Origin: Planctomycetales bacterium
GTDB lineage: Bacteria > Planctomycetota > Planctomycetia > Isosphaerales > Isosphaeraceae
NCBI GenBank assembly: GCA_027451885.1
Contig: DAIDHX010000301.1
Span: forward strand, 1 to 64,000
Reading direction: 5' to 3'
Length of the DNA: 64,000 bases
The translations under genes and the position numbers were made by a program. The notes beneath the pieces are model-generated. The model was not told the origin of the DNA and did not search any database. It was given only the letters and a program-made list of their open reading frames with translations. Position 1 is the stretch's first letter. Each line of letters begins with the position of its first letter. Shown piece after piece: positions 26,413-35,601 of this stretch.

Positions 26413-27909
26413 ATGGCCACAACCAGCAATCACCTTGCGCTTGACCTGGGCGCGGAGAGCGGCCGCGGGCTGCTCGGACGTTTCGACGGCCGCCGCCTCG
26501 CACTCGACGAGATTCATCGCTTCCCCAATGGTCCCGCGAAACTTCTGGACACGTTGTACTGGGATTTGCCCAGGCTCTTTGAGGAGATCAAAACCGCCTT
26601 GCGCAAGACGGCGGCACGAGGCGACACCATCGATAGCCTGGGCGTGGATACCTGGGGAGTGGATTTCGGTCTCGTCGGCCGGGGCAACACATTGCTTGGC
26701 TGCCCTGTGCATTATCGCGATGGCCGCACAAATGGCATGCTCGAAAAGGCGTTCGCCCGTATTTCGCGAGAGCGGATCTACGAGATCACCGGGCTCCAGT
26801 TTCTGCCGTTTAACACCGCGTATCAATTGCTGGCGATGGTCGAGGCGCAGTCCCCGCTACTCGATGTGGCAGAGACCTTGTTGATGATGCCAGACCTCAT
26901 CCACTGGTTGCTGACCGGCCAGCGCAAGGGTGAGCGCACCGACGCGTCCACGACTCAGCTTCTCGATCCGCGCTCGGGGACCTGGTCAAGTGAGCTTTGC
27001 CAGGCGCTTGGAATCTCAAGCGCGATGCTTCCGGAGCTTGTCGAACCGGGCACGATCCTTGGCGGCTTGCTTCCCGTGGTGTCGGACGAGACGGGACTGT
27101 CTCCCAGCGTGAAGGCGATTGCGCCCGCAACGCACGACACGGCAAGTGCCGTGGCGGCTGTGCCAGCGCTCATGGGTGCATCGAGTGGAATGCCGGATTG
27201 GTGCTACCTGAGCTCCGGCACCTGGTCCCTCCTGGGCGTGGAAGTTCCTCGGCCGATTATCACGCCGGAGACGATGCGGTCGAACTTCACGAACGAGGGA
27301 GGCGTTGCCGGCACGACTCGTTTGCTCAAAAATATCATGGGGCTGTGGATCGTCCAGGAGTGCCGCCGCACCTGGGCGCGCGCGGGGCGCGAGTTCTCCT
27401 ACGAAGAGCTCACAGCGCGAGCCGAGGTCGCCCGGCCGTTCGCAGCGTTGATCCAGCCCGATGATCCTTCGTTCCTTGCGCCTGGCGACATGCCCAGCCG
27501 GCTCGCGGCATTCTTTGCCCGCACCGGCCAGAAACATCCTGAGGACGAGGGCACGCTGGTCAGGTCATGCCTGGAAAGCCTCGCCCTGCGATACCGCTGG
27601 GGCGTCGAACGACTCGAGTCCATCCTGGGTGCGCCGATCAAGACAATCCACGTTGTCGGCGGCGGCGTACGAAACACCCTGCTCTGCCAGTTCACCGCCG
27701 ATGCGTGCGGCCGACCCGTCCACGCCGGTCCCGTCGAGGCCACCGCCATCGGCAATATTCTCATGCAGGCCATGGGGCTCGGACGCCTTGGTTCCATCGC
27801 CGAGCTACGCTCAGTCGTCGCCCACTCTTTCCCAGTCACCATCTACGAGCCAAGAGACTCGCAGGCGTGGGCGGACGCCGCGGGCCGCTTCGCTCAGCTC
27901 CCCGCATAG
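26413..27909 (+). CDS. rhaB: Rhamnulokinase
   Basis: A 498-residue FGGY-family sugar kinase. It opens with L-A-L-D-L-G-A-E-S-G-R-G (phosphate 1 motif of rhamnulokinases). It then has V-D-T-W-G-V-D-F-G, H-Y-R-D, F-N-T-A-Y-Q-L, A-T-H-D-T-A-S-A-V-A, S-S-G-T-W-S and G-G-G-V-R-N. It phosphorylates L-rhamnulose in rhamnose breakdown. Starts at TTG 26374, ATG 26395 and ATG 26413 are possible; the last begins right before the conserved core. Isomerase and aldolase partners are absent here, and its neighbours on the left make rather than degrade deoxysugars. Confidence 0.9.
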   Translation: MATTSNHLALDLGAESGRGLLGRFDGRRLALDEIHRFPNGPAKLLDTLYWDLPRLFEEIKTALRKTAARGDTIDSLGVDTWGVDFGLVGRGNTLLGCPVHYRDGRTNGMLEKAFARISRERIYEITGLQFLPFNTAYQLLAMVEAQSPLLDVAETLLMMPDLIHWLLTGQRKGERTDASTTQLLDPRSGTWSSELCQALGISSAMLPELVEPGTILGGLLPVVSDETGLSPSVKAIAPATHDTASAVAAVPALMGASSGMPDWCYLSSGTWSLLGVEVPRPIITPETMRSNFTNEGGVAGTTRLLKNIMGLWIVQECRRTWARAGREFSYEELTARAEVARPFAALIQPDDPSFLAPGDMPSRLAAFFARTGQKHPEDEGTLVRSCLESLALRYRWGVERLESILGAPIKTIHVVGGGVRNTLLCQFTADACGRPVHAGPVEATAIGNILMQAMGLGRLGSIAELRSVVAHSFPVTIYEPRDSQAWADAAGRFAQLPA

Positions 27910-27920
27910 CGGATTCGCCT

Positions 27921-30692
27921 TTATGGCTTCGCATCCCCCGGCTTCGAGGGAGGTTTTAACGCCTCCGGCTTCGAGGCTGGCTTTGCGGACGGGTGTGACG
28001 CGGGTTGAACCGGTTTCGACCGTAACGGCGGGATTCTGACAGCCAGAACTCCCCCGCCTGGAGAGGATGGCTCCACGCGCCATTCGAGGGGTTCAACGCT
28101 AACCGATTGGGACGGCCAACGTGGGCTTGTAAGCATTGCTCCAGCGTCGCCCGGTAAGCGACTAAAGCGAAATGTCCCGCCAGTGCCTGGATCCATGGGC
28201 AGAGTTTTCACCACCTCCGGCACAAGCTGATCCAGGCCGACTGGAAATGCACCATCGTGGCGAAATTGCCAATGGCGAATCGCGATGATTTGATCCAGCA
28301 GCGCTTGCTGCGCCTGGATACGGTCGTAATCATTCAGAAGCTTTGATGTATTGAAGTAAACCTGACTGGTAAGTGGCGTCAGCTCAGGTGCCAGGTCGAT
28401 ATTCCATGAAGAATTATCTACGTGCCCCAGCCGTATCGATGCTGGAAGCTCTGCTCGGCGCAGCTCGCGCCGCGCCCAAACTCGATTCAAGCGGCGAGCC
28501 CGCTCAACCTCCCAGGGGGTGGTACTAAGCTCGACTCGAAACGCATCTCGCAGGCGAGTCCCCCTTGGATCGTAACCCACGTTCGACAGGCAGTAGTCAA
28601 CCAGCTCATCATTCGACAGGGCCAGGGTTTGCTCGAGCATCCTCGACTCACCGTGAATCACATCCCGGATCAGGGGCAATGAGGGCGGGGTAACAAGAAT
28701 ACTCTCAGCGGCCCGGAGCTGCTCCTCTGTTTGCGCAGGGTCCTTGGTCCAGGCAATGGCCGAATAAAGCGCGCTTTCGATCAGGAGCCCAGACTCCTGT
28801 GCCGATTGCATCACGCTGAGACTGCCAAGATGACGTGCGATTTTCTGGCGGAGAACAATCGTCTCCAACGCACGATCCAACTTCCCTTCCTGCATGTGCT
28901 GTCGAAAGCGTTCCTCGAACGCAAGAGAAATGATCTGTGCAACGCGAGGAATGCTCCTCTCGTTTGCCCGCGTCAGCTTGCCACGATTAACAAAAACGCA
29001 GAAAGGCCGCTCGACTGCGCGGTTGGCAAGCTCTTCGACCTCCCGCTGAGCCTGCGATAACAGCACCCCCTGGTTGTCAGCAAATCTCCCGAAATGCGCG
29101 ATCCGCCGGTAGATTTCCGCCGCGTTTTGTTCCTCGGTCACCGTCTCAGACGTGCTGCTCCACGCTGCTGGTTCAGAAAGTGCGCCCAGGTCTCGAATAC
29201 CCCAGGCTCGCGATCCGCAGTACGTCAGCGAGATCAGGAAAAGTGAGCCAATCATGAGCAAGCCCAGGCGGACCCAGCGCCCTGCACCAGGCCGTTCGTA
29301 GAGCCAGTCTCCTGCCCAGGCCCAGGTCGTCAGCAGCAGGAGCGGGGGAATCGCAAAGAGGCTGAATGGAGACGAGAGATTCGTCGCCGATGCAAGACCC
29401 GCGACCACACCGAGGACGAGGGTGAACACCATGGCCACAACCGCAGCCGTGATCATTCGTCGAATCGCCATGCCGCAGAGGATGGCCAGCGTGAACAGGA
29501 TCAATCCAACAGCGATCAGGGTCATGACCTCGGCTGGAGTCGACCCCATAACGTGATATGTCAAGCTTGCCGGGAGCACCTCAAAAAACGCAATCACCGC
29601 CAGAACCACAAGCCAGACGCCGATCTTGGCAGCCCACACTGCCCCTGGACGAGCCGCATGCTGGGAAAGGAATCGCTGCGACCGCGCCTGGCTTTCAATA
29701 CCGAAGACACTGGTGCCAGCAGCGAGCAGGCTTATCCCCGACACGATGAACAGCCATGGAGCATCTACAGCCCCTCCGGCCATGGCCGCAAAAAGTGAGG
29801 TGGCAATCGCCAGGATCAGAATCACGGCACCCAGACCACGCATTTCACGCAGGGCTTGCCACGCAAGGGCGCGCAATTCCGCGATGATGGAACGGGGAAA
29901 GACTCGGATCGCCAGTGGCTGCGCTGGTCCAGCAGCCAGGATCGGGCCCGGGATGATCGCAGCGGCCAGGGCGGAGCGTGGCGCCAACCGAGGTACAGAC
30001 ACAGGCCCATCGCCCCGGGGGACGTAAACGATCGGTGATTGAAGATAGAACCGAGACGTTGCCGGCCGGAGGCTATTGCCATGAGTAAAAATCAGCCATG
30101 AGCCCAGAACCAGGACGACGACCTCCATCGCAGTCCAGATGATGCCGATTCCCCAGGGCACGTCATAAACCAGGACGGTGACCGAATTCACGGGCAGCGC
30201 GACCAGCGTTGTCACGATTCCCAGCACCGCGGCCGTAATCGCACTCGGCGTGCAGGACGAGAAAAAGAGGCCCGCGGCAAAGGCGATGGTCGGCGCAATC
30301 AGTGCAAGAATCACTGCGCTTTGAAGCATACCCACAGGCATCCCCGAGGGGTCGGTTCCCAACCAGGCCAGCGCCAGCAGCAAAATAAGGAGCGCAGCAC
30401 TGCTTGCAATCCCAAAGCCGACCTTCGCCGACCAAACCACTCTGCGCGACGCAGGCAAGGCATCGAGCAGCTTCATGCCGCCAATTTCCTGTTCGCCCGC
30501 GATGGCGCCTGCGCCCACCGCGACCGCGTAAAGGGAAACCCACATCGCAGCCAGGAACACGAAGATGCCCTTGCCGGCATTTTCGCTGCCCAGGCCAAGC
30601 GTGAACGCCTGGATCAAGAGGGCGGCACACAGGATGAACAGCCAGATTGGCCAGAACTGCCGCCATTCTTTCCACCAAAGTCTCGTGTACAT
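27921..30692 (-). CDS. ABC-2 type permease fused to a large soluble C-terminal domain
   Basis: A 923-residue membrane protein. Its N-terminal half (about residues 15-520) has roughly twelve hydrophobic helices with the W-W-K-E-W-R-Q-F start and the E-Q-E-I-G-G-M-K-L-L-D segment of ABC-2 permeases. From about 530 on it is soluble and helical. It ends in a P-M-D-P-G-T-G-G-T-F-R-F segment of a kind I know from other planctomycete proteins, and a Pro/Lys/Ser-rich tail. GGGGAGA precedes the start. The ATPase gene lies 63 bases upstream, and a GntR regulator before that. Usual permeases of this class are much shorter, so the tail is the odd part; its role is unknown. Confidence 0.8.
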   Translation of the reverse strand: MYTRLWWKEWRQFWPIWLFILCAALLIQAFTLGLGSENAGKGIFVFLAAMWVSLYAVAVGAGAIAGEQEIGGMKLLDALPASRRVVWSAKVGFGIASSAALLILLLALAWLGTDPSGMPVGMLQSAVILALIAPTIAFAAGLFFSSCTPSAITAAVLGIVTTLVALPVNSVTVLVYDVPWGIGIIWTAMEVVVLVLGSWLIFTHGNSLRPATSRFYLQSPIVYVPRGDGPVSVPRLAPRSALAAAIIPGPILAAGPAQPLAIRVFPRSIIAELRALAWQALREMRGLGAVILILAIATSLFAAMAGGAVDAPWLFIVSGISLLAAGTSVFGIESQARSQRFLSQHAARPGAVWAAKIGVWLVVLAVIAFFEVLPASLTYHVMGSTPAEVMTLIAVGLILFTLAILCGMAIRRMITAAVVAMVFTLVLGVVAGLASATNLSSPFSLFAIPPLLLLTTWAWAGDWLYERPGAGRWVRLGLLMIGSLFLISLTYCGSRAWGIRDLGALSEPAAWSSTSETVTEEQNAAEIYRRIAHFGRFADNQGVLLSQAQREVEELANRAVERPFCVFVNRGKLTRANERSIPRVAQIISLAFEERFRQHMQEGKLDRALETIVLRQKIARHLGSLSVMQSAQESGLLIESALYSAIAWTKDPAQTEEQLRAAESILVTPPSLPLIRDVIHGESRMLEQTLALSNDELVDYCLSNVGYDPRGTRLRDAFRVELSTTPWEVERARRLNRVWARRELRRAELPASIRLGHVDNSSWNIDLAPELTPLTSQVYFNTSKLLNDYDRIQAQQALLDQIIAIRHWQFRHDGAFPVGLDQLVPEVVKTLPMDPGTGGTFRFSRLPGDAGAMLTSPRWPSQSVSVEPLEWRVEPSSPGGGVLAVRIPPLRSKPVQPASHPSAKPASKPEALKPPSKPGDAKP

Positions 30693-30755
30693 GGAGCCGA
30701 TCTCCCCTTGCTTGCCCCTGGAATCGACGCGAGCCTCTCCGCAACCCCAACCGCT

Positions 30756-31727
30756 CTAGGCCACGTTCATGGCGAGCGAGGGCTCGACCTCGGGCCGCCG
30801 GCCCTGCATGTATCCGATGTAGATCTCCTCGAGTGAAGGCGTTTCGATCTCAAGACTCTCCAGCCCAGGCAACGCCCTCAGCGATTCGCACGCCGCACGA
30901 TCCGGCGCACGCACCAGCCAGCGCACCTGACGGGCTGCATCTGCTGCATCGATAAGCTCAATACCACGCCCATCAGGCGGCACGAGTGCGTGATCGCGGC
31001 TTGTAAACATGGCCGACAGCAAGAAGGTATGCGCCTTCAGCTCATCGAGCGGCTCGGCCAGAAGCAAGCGCCCTTCATGCATCAGCGCGATGTGGCTTGC
31101 CACGCGCTCAACCTCGCTGATCTGATGGCTCGACAGCAGCACCGTTCGGCCCACACCCGCCAGATCGACCATGCTTTCGAGAAACTCGCGGCGCACAAGA
31201 ACATCAAGGCCAGAAGTCGGCTCGTCGAGAATCAAAAGCGGCGGATCGCTCGCCAGGGCGAGCGACAGCGAAACCTTTGACCGCATTCCCTTCGACAGGG
31301 TCCTGATCTTCTGTCGAGGCGGTAAATGGAATCCGCGCACAAGCTCAGCGTAGCGCGTTTGATAGGTCGCGGTGTTGCCGTCCCGATCAAGGTGAAAGGC
31401 AGACGCAAACCAGCCAATCTCTGTCACAGTCATCCAGTCATAAAGGACAGGCGCCTCTGGGACGTAGCCAACCCTCTTGCGCACGTCCAATCCCTGCCGA
31501 ACAGGATCGAGCCCCAGGACATTTAACGTGCCCCCGTCCGGCTGGATCAAACCCAGCAACATCGTGATGGTTGTGGTCTTGCCTGCGCCATTTTCGCCTA
31601 GAAGACCAAAGATCGCTCCCTCAGGAACCCTGAGCGAGAGCCGATCCACCGCGGTCTTGCGGCGGAACTGTTTCACGACGTTCTCAGCGTGGATCGCCAG
31701 GCTCATTTGCTCGCGCGTGTCCGCCAT
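30756..31727 (-). CDS. ABC transporter ATP-binding protein
   Basis: A 323-residue ATPase. It has Walker A G-E-N-G-A-G-K-T-T, signature L-S-K-G-M-R-S-K, Walker B L-L-I-L-D-E-P-T-S-G-L-D and switch H in S-S-H-Q. The C-terminal 80 residues form the extension common in ATPases that work with ABC-2 permeases. ATG 31727 is chosen for GAGGAG upstream. Its stop is 63 bases before the permease gene and its start 15 bases after the GntR stop, a three-gene operon. The substrate is not readable. Confidence 0.92.
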   Translation of the reverse strand: MADTREQMSLAIHAENVVKQFRRKTAVDRLSLRVPEGAIFGLLGENGAGKTTTITMLLGLIQPDGGTLNVLGLDPVRQGLDVRKRVGYVPEAPVLYDWMTVTEIGWFASAFHLDRDGNTATYQTRYAELVRGFHLPPRQKIRTLSKGMRSKVSLSLALASDPPLLILDEPTSGLDVLVRREFLESMVDLAGVGRTVLLSSHQISEVERVASHIALMHEGRLLLAEPLDELKAHTFLLSAMFTSRDHALVPPDGRGIELIDAADAARQVRWLVRAPDRAACESLRALPGLESLEIETPSLEEIYIGYMQGRRPEVEPSLAMNVA

Positions 31728-31741
31728 CACTCGCTCTCCTC

Positions 31742-32143
31742 TCATGCCTTGCCGTTCGTGGATTGGTTCGCCTTGGCCCATTCGTCGCGCAGGATCGCCT
31801 CGATCTCCGAGGGTTCCATGCGGCTTTCCCGCGCCTCTTCGATCGCACGCCGGATGCGTGCTCGAATCATCTCGCGCCGGGACTGGCGGCATCGCTCAAC
31901 AGCACCCTCCGCCACCTGGATCCCCATCCCACGCACCGGCTCGAAAAGCCCTTCCGATTGCAAGTCTCGATAGGCCCGTGCAACCGTGTTCGGATTTACA
32001 AGTAATTGCTTGGCAAGCTCACGCACCGAGGGAGCCAGATCCCCAGGGCGAAGTGCACCGCCCGCAACCGCGAATTTCAATTGATCAGCGATCCGCGCGT
32101 AAATCGGTCGCTCCTCTCCGGAATTCAAGTCGAGTAAGATCAT
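31742..32143 (-). CDS. GntR-family regulator, YtrA type
   Basis: A 133-residue winged-helix regulator. P-I-Y-A-R-I-A-D-Q-L-K and S-V-R-E-L-A-K-Q-L-L-V-N-P-N-T-V-A-R-A-Y are the GntR DNA-binding helices. The C-terminal part is short, as in YtrA-type members that control adjacent ABC transporters. ATG 32143 has AGGGGG upstream; the frame is open to 32170. It is the first gene of the ABC operon. Confidence 0.88.
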   Translation of the reverse strand: MILLDLNSGEERPIYARIADQLKFAVAGGALRPGDLAPSVRELAKQLLVNPNTVARAYRDLQSEGLFEPVRGMGIQVAEGAVERCRQSRREMIRARIRRAIEEARESRMEPSEIEAILRDEWAKANQSTNGKA

Positions 32144-32154
32144 ACCAAGGCCCC

Positions 32155-32205
32155 CTAGTGTGCTAGGCAACTAATACAGTATACGCGGCGAGTCCGACGT
32201 TTCAA
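32155..32205 (-). promoter_or_regulatory. Promoter and operator of the GntR-ABC operon
   Basis: On the - strand TTGAAA (32205 to 32200) and TATACT (32184 to 32179) are spaced by 15 bases. Just downstream, CTAG-TGTG-CTAG (32155-32166) is a palindrome overlapping the likely start of transcription, a suitable place for autoregulation by the GntR protein. Confidence 0.45.
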
Positions 32206-32257
32206 GACTGCTTGTCTGTTTTTGTACGAGCGATATTCGACGGCACGTCCTTGTGCG

Positions 32258-32833
32258 TCAGGCTCGGGGGATGGGCGTACCGCATTCGCGGCAGGCTGTG
32301 GCGCTCAAGTGGACCGGCTTATTGCAACGGGGGCAAACACGGAGGCCAGCCTCGAACTTGGCGATCGACGAGGGCCCGGGAGGAGTTGCCAGGAACCGCA
32401 GGTCATCGCCGTTGACGACGGGGACGGTGTCCGAGGTGGTGCTGGGCTGGCGAGGCGGTGGTTGATCGCTGAACTTGGCGCTCCAGCGTTCAAGGGTGAC
32501 CAGGTCGATGGGGTCAAGCTCAGCGGTTCGTGATTCCGGATCGCCAGGGTCAGGCCCTGTCGCGCCCGATTTGACCCATTCCGGGATAGGGACGACGCGG
32601 CCGCAATCGGGGCATTTGCCGGCCTCGGCGTTATCCTTGGCCGCAACCTTCAGCCGCCGTCCGCAGGGGCAGTAAAAGCGAAGAAAACCGTCGCCTGGCA
32701 AATAATCGCCAGGATCGCGCCGAGATTTGCGCTTCAGGCGAATTCTCGCGCCGCATTTCGGGCAATCGAGCCTGTCGGGCGCGGCCCCTTCAACCTTGAG
32801 CCGTTCGCCGCAGCGACATGTTACTCGTGCCAT
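32258..32833 (-). CDS. Triple zinc-ribbon protein, unknown function
   Basis: A 191-residue soluble protein with three zinc ribbons: C6/C8 with C24/C27, C55/C57 with C74/C77, and C167/C170 with C181/C184. The first two use C-x-C rather than C-x-x-C on their first knuckle. A linker of about 85 residues with acidic and proline-rich parts lies between the second and third ribbon. The start at 32833 leaves the first ribbon at the N-terminus; upstream codons read as tryptophan/serine-rich shadow. It follows larE by 61 bases on the same strand. No catalytic motif is seen; a nucleic-acid or protein contact role is possible. Confidence 0.7.
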   Translation of the reverse strand: MARVTCRCGERLKVEGAAPDRLDCPKCGARIRLKRKSRRDPGDYLPGDGFLRFYCPCGRRLKVAAKDNAEAGKCPDCGRVVPIPEWVKSGATGPDPGDPESRTAELDPIDLVTLERWSAKFSDQPPPRQPSTTSDTVPVVNGDDLRFLATPPGPSSIAKFEAGLRVCPRCNKPVHLSATACRECGTPIPRA

Positions 32834-32894
32834 GGCTGAAGCGCCTGATGATGGGAAGAACGATGACGATAACCACGTGAATTCGCGCTCGCCG

Positions 32895-33782
32895 CTATTT
32901 TCCTGCCCGCGAACGCACGCCGCCCAGCACGAGATTCTCAATCGGAACCAGGCTGTTCAGGCTGCCCGAGCGGAATCCTTCAAGATCGAGCGTAACGAAT
33001 TTGAATCCAAAGCCGTGAAACGCCGTCGTCAACTGGCCGCGCATGTCCAGCTCGACAAGCCGGGTGATGTCGTCCAGTGGTGCCTCGATGCGAGCCAGGT
33101 CCCCTTTGTGATAGCGCACGCGCACAATGCGCAACCCGCGCTCTCGCAGCCAGTGCTCTGCCTGATCGATCATTCGTGTACGCTCGGGTGTCACTTCCTC
33201 ACCGTAGGCGATCCGGCTGGAAAGACACGGCGTCGCGGGTTTATCCCAGGCCGGCAAGCCCCAGGCTTTGGCCAGCGCGCGCACGTCGCTCTTGCCAAGG
33301 CCGCATTCCTGGAGCGGGTGACGGATCTGGTGTTCCGCCGCGGCCTGCAACCCCGGCCGATGCTCCCCCATGTCGTCTGTGTTCGCACCCGAGACGATCA
33401 CATCGACACCCAGCTCACCCCTGAGCCCCGTCAACCGGCCGTAAAGCTCGCTTTTGCAGAAGTAGCAACGGTCTGGCTGGTTGCGAAGGTAGTTGGGATC
33501 AGCGAACTCCTCGGTTCGAATGACGCGATGGCGAATCCCGATTTGCTTCGCCAGAGTAGTGGCTTCTTCCAGCTCGCCTGAAGCGAGGCTATCGGAAACC
33601 GCCGTGATGGCGATTGCGTTGTCACCAAGAGCCTCGAAAGCCGCCTGCGCGACCACAGCGCTATCAACACCCCCCGAATAGGCCACAGCGACCTTGCCGA
33701 AGCTGGCAAGCTTTTCTACCAGTCCGGCGCGCTGTGCATTTCTCGAGGGATCGGTCTCGGTCCATCGGTCGCTCGTCATCAT
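32895..33782 (-). CDS. larE: ATP-dependent sulfur transferase LarE, three-cysteine form
   Basis: A 295-residue PP-loop enzyme that inserts sulfur into the nickel-pincer nucleotide precursor used by lactate racemase and relatives. The pyrophosphatase loop S-G-G-V-D-S is at 36-41. Cysteines C106 and C109 (R-C-Y-F-C-K) and C186 (T-P-C-L-S-S-R) are all present. In single-cysteine LarE the residue at the C186 place is sacrificed; forms with all three, such as that of Thermotoga, use an iron-sulfur cluster and can act repeatedly. ATG 33782 has GAGGG upstream. It lies 81 bases after a cysteine desulfurase gene. LarB and LarC are not in the window. Confidence 0.85.
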   Translation of the reverse strand: MMTSDRWTETDPSRNAQRAGLVEKLASFGKVAVAYSGGVDSAVVAQAAFEALGDNAIAITAVSDSLASGELEEATTLAKQIGIRHRVIRTEEFADPNYLRNQPDRCYFCKSELYGRLTGLRGELGVDVIVSGANTDDMGEHRPGLQAAAEHQIRHPLQECGLGKSDVRALAKAWGLPAWDKPATPCLSSRIAYGEEVTPERTRMIDQAEHWLRERGLRIVRVRYHKGDLARIEAPLDDITRLVELDMRGQLTTAFHGFGFKFVTLDLEGFRSGSLNSLVPIENLVLGGVRSRAGK

Positions 33783-33863
33783 TGGTCCCTCGAGCTCTCG
33801 GTTTCGTGGCTTGGCCGAGTTACGATTCCTCATTCTACAGCCGCGCGAAAGTGATCCTCAAGC

Positions 33864-35045
33864 TCAGGAGCAAGCCGAGGTCTCTTGAAAGTCCCCGTTT
33901 GGCGCGGTCTGCTGGATGGTCTCAACCACCCGTTTGACCACGATGTCGATCTCGTCTGCCGTTGTCTCAGCACCCAGGCTAAAACGGACGGACGCGCGCA
34001 GCCAGGCTTCAGGGACACGCATGGCCTGCAAGGTTGGTGAAGGCCGTGTTGCGCCTGAGGCACACGCAGAGCCCAGCGAGACCGCCACACCGGCAAGGTC
34101 CAAACGCATCAGCAGAATGTCACCATCCTGACCGGGGAAACCCAGGTTCAGGGTCTGGGCAAGACGCAACGCGTCTCCGGGTCCATTTCGGATGACAAGA
34201 TCAGGGCCCAGGTGCACGCGCAGCCCGGCTTCCAGCCGATGGGTGAGCGCCCGCCAGTTTGTATCACGCACGGCTCGTTCATTCGACCAGGCTTCGAGCG
34301 CAGCCGCCAGTCCAACCGCAAGTGCCACGGGAACCGTGCCAGGGCGACGGCCTTGTTGCTGACCCCCGCCGAATAGCCGAGAACCCAATCGTGTACCCGA
34401 CTTGACGAGCAACAGGCCAATCCCAACCGGCCCATGAAACTTGTGCGCACTTGCCGCAAGGGTTGTTACGCCAAGCGCATGAAAGTCCACCGGCATGCGT
34501 CCCACAGCCTGCACCGCGTCCGTGTGGACCGGAATGCCCCGCGCTGCACACTGCTCAACGAGGGCGCCTACTGGCTGAATCGCTCCGGTCTCGTTATTGG
34601 CCAGCATGAGCGTTGCAAACCGCGTTCGGTCTGTGAAAAACGCACTCACAGACAACAGATTAGCAATCCCCTCCCGCGTGACCGGCACCCGGTCCACGCG
34701 AAAGCCAGAGGATTCCAACCGGGCGACAGGCTCAACGATCGCAGGATGCTCAATCGGGCTTGAGATCACATGGCCCGCATCGTGTTCAGCCCCTGCCAGG
34801 CCGAAGATCGCGAGGTTATTGGCCTCGGTCCCACCTGATGTGAAGATCACCTCGCCAGGGTCGGCACCCAGAATCTCAGCTACCTTCTCTCGAGCCTCGT
34901 CGCAGGCGCGCCTCGCCCGACGACCAAAGGAATGCCGACTCTCCGCATTCCCAGGCACCAGATAATAGGGCCGCATGGCCTCAAGCACTCGTTGATCAAG
35001 CGCGGTCGTGGCGTTGTGGTCGAGGTAAATCGATCGGCGTTCCAT
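33864..35045 (-). CDS. Cysteine desulfurase, IscS/NifS type
   Basis: A 393-residue PLP enzyme that takes sulfur from cysteine and passes it on as a persulfide. Key parts are Y-L-D-H-N-A-T-T near the N-terminus, H-T-D-A-V-Q-A-V-G (H174 on), the cofactor lysine K202 in S-A-H-K-F-H-G-P, and the catalytic C328 in G-S-A-C-A-S-G. ATG 35045 has AGGA upstream. Directly downstream is LarE, which needs a sulfur source; FdhD at 43382 is another possible user. No scaffold gene is adjacent, so a general Fe-S assembly role cannot be told from a dedicated one. Confidence 0.93.
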   Translation of the reverse strand: MERRSIYLDHNATTALDQRVLEAMRPYYLVPGNAESRHSFGRRARRACDEAREKVAEILGADPGEVIFTSGGTEANNLAIFGLAGAEHDAGHVISSPIEHPAIVEPVARLESSGFRVDRVPVTREGIANLLSVSAFFTDRTRFATLMLANNETGAIQPVGALVEQCAARGIPVHTDAVQAVGRMPVDFHALGVTTLAASAHKFHGPVGIGLLLVKSGTRLGSRLFGGGQQQGRRPGTVPVALAVGLAAALEAWSNERAVRDTNWRALTHRLEAGLRVHLGPDLVIRNGPGDALRLAQTLNLGFPGQDGDILLMRLDLAGVAVSLGSACASGATRPSPTLQAMRVPEAWLRASVRFSLGAETTADEIDIVVKRVVETIQQTAPNGDFQETSACS

Positions 35046-35059
35046 GAAATCCTGCGCAA

Positions 35060-35425
35060 CTATTCGAGACTGCGAAGCATCACGAAAAGCCCTACCAAGA
35101 ATAGGGGAATTCCAATGAAGAACAACGGTCCAGCGCCAAGCGCAACTCCCACAACCATGAAGCTGAAGCCCACCGTCACGCCCGCAACGCGTCCCAGGAA
35201 CGCAATCGCCAGGAAGATGAGACGAAATGGAAGTGCGATCAAGAACCAGATCAATGCAAGCGGGGTCGTGATCAGAAGTGTCCACGCCACAGGGTGATGG
35301 ACCAGAGCGCCAGGTAACTCACCAGCCGCGTCCACGCGCCGCCGATTCCAGAGCGTGGAAGAATACGCGGCTTGGGCAATATAAGAGGTTGCCCGAGGAC
35401 GAGTTTGGGACTGGGCTTGCTTCAT
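35060..35425 (-). CDS. Small membrane protein, unknown function
   Basis: About 121 residues with a polar N-terminus and then two or three close hydrophobic helices covering nearly the whole C-terminal 70 residues (W-T-L-L-I-T-T-P-L to L-F-V-M-L-R-S-L-E). ATG 35425 or GTG 35473 may be the start; neither has a good ribosome site. The stop is 14 bases before the cysteine desulfurase start, so it probably heads that operon. No family recognised. Confidence 0.6.
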   Translation of the reverse strand: MKQAQSQTRPRATSYIAQAAYSSTLWNRRRVDAAGELPGALVHHPVAWTLLITTPLALIWFLIALPFRLIFLAIAFLGRVAGVTVGFSFMVVGVALGAGPLFFIGIPLFLVGLFVMLRSLE

Positions 35426-35601
35426 TTTGGGGTCGAGGTAGATTGCCACAGATACTCTGGCGTCGCCACACACGGCGCGAGCCGATAGAAGCAGTTCGTC
35501 CTGTGACCCAAAGTCTTACGCATTCAGGATTATTTCAGTATCGCCGGGTTTGACAAGACGATTGCTCACGCGGCGTAGGCCAAGGCAAGGAGGCCATGAC
35601 C

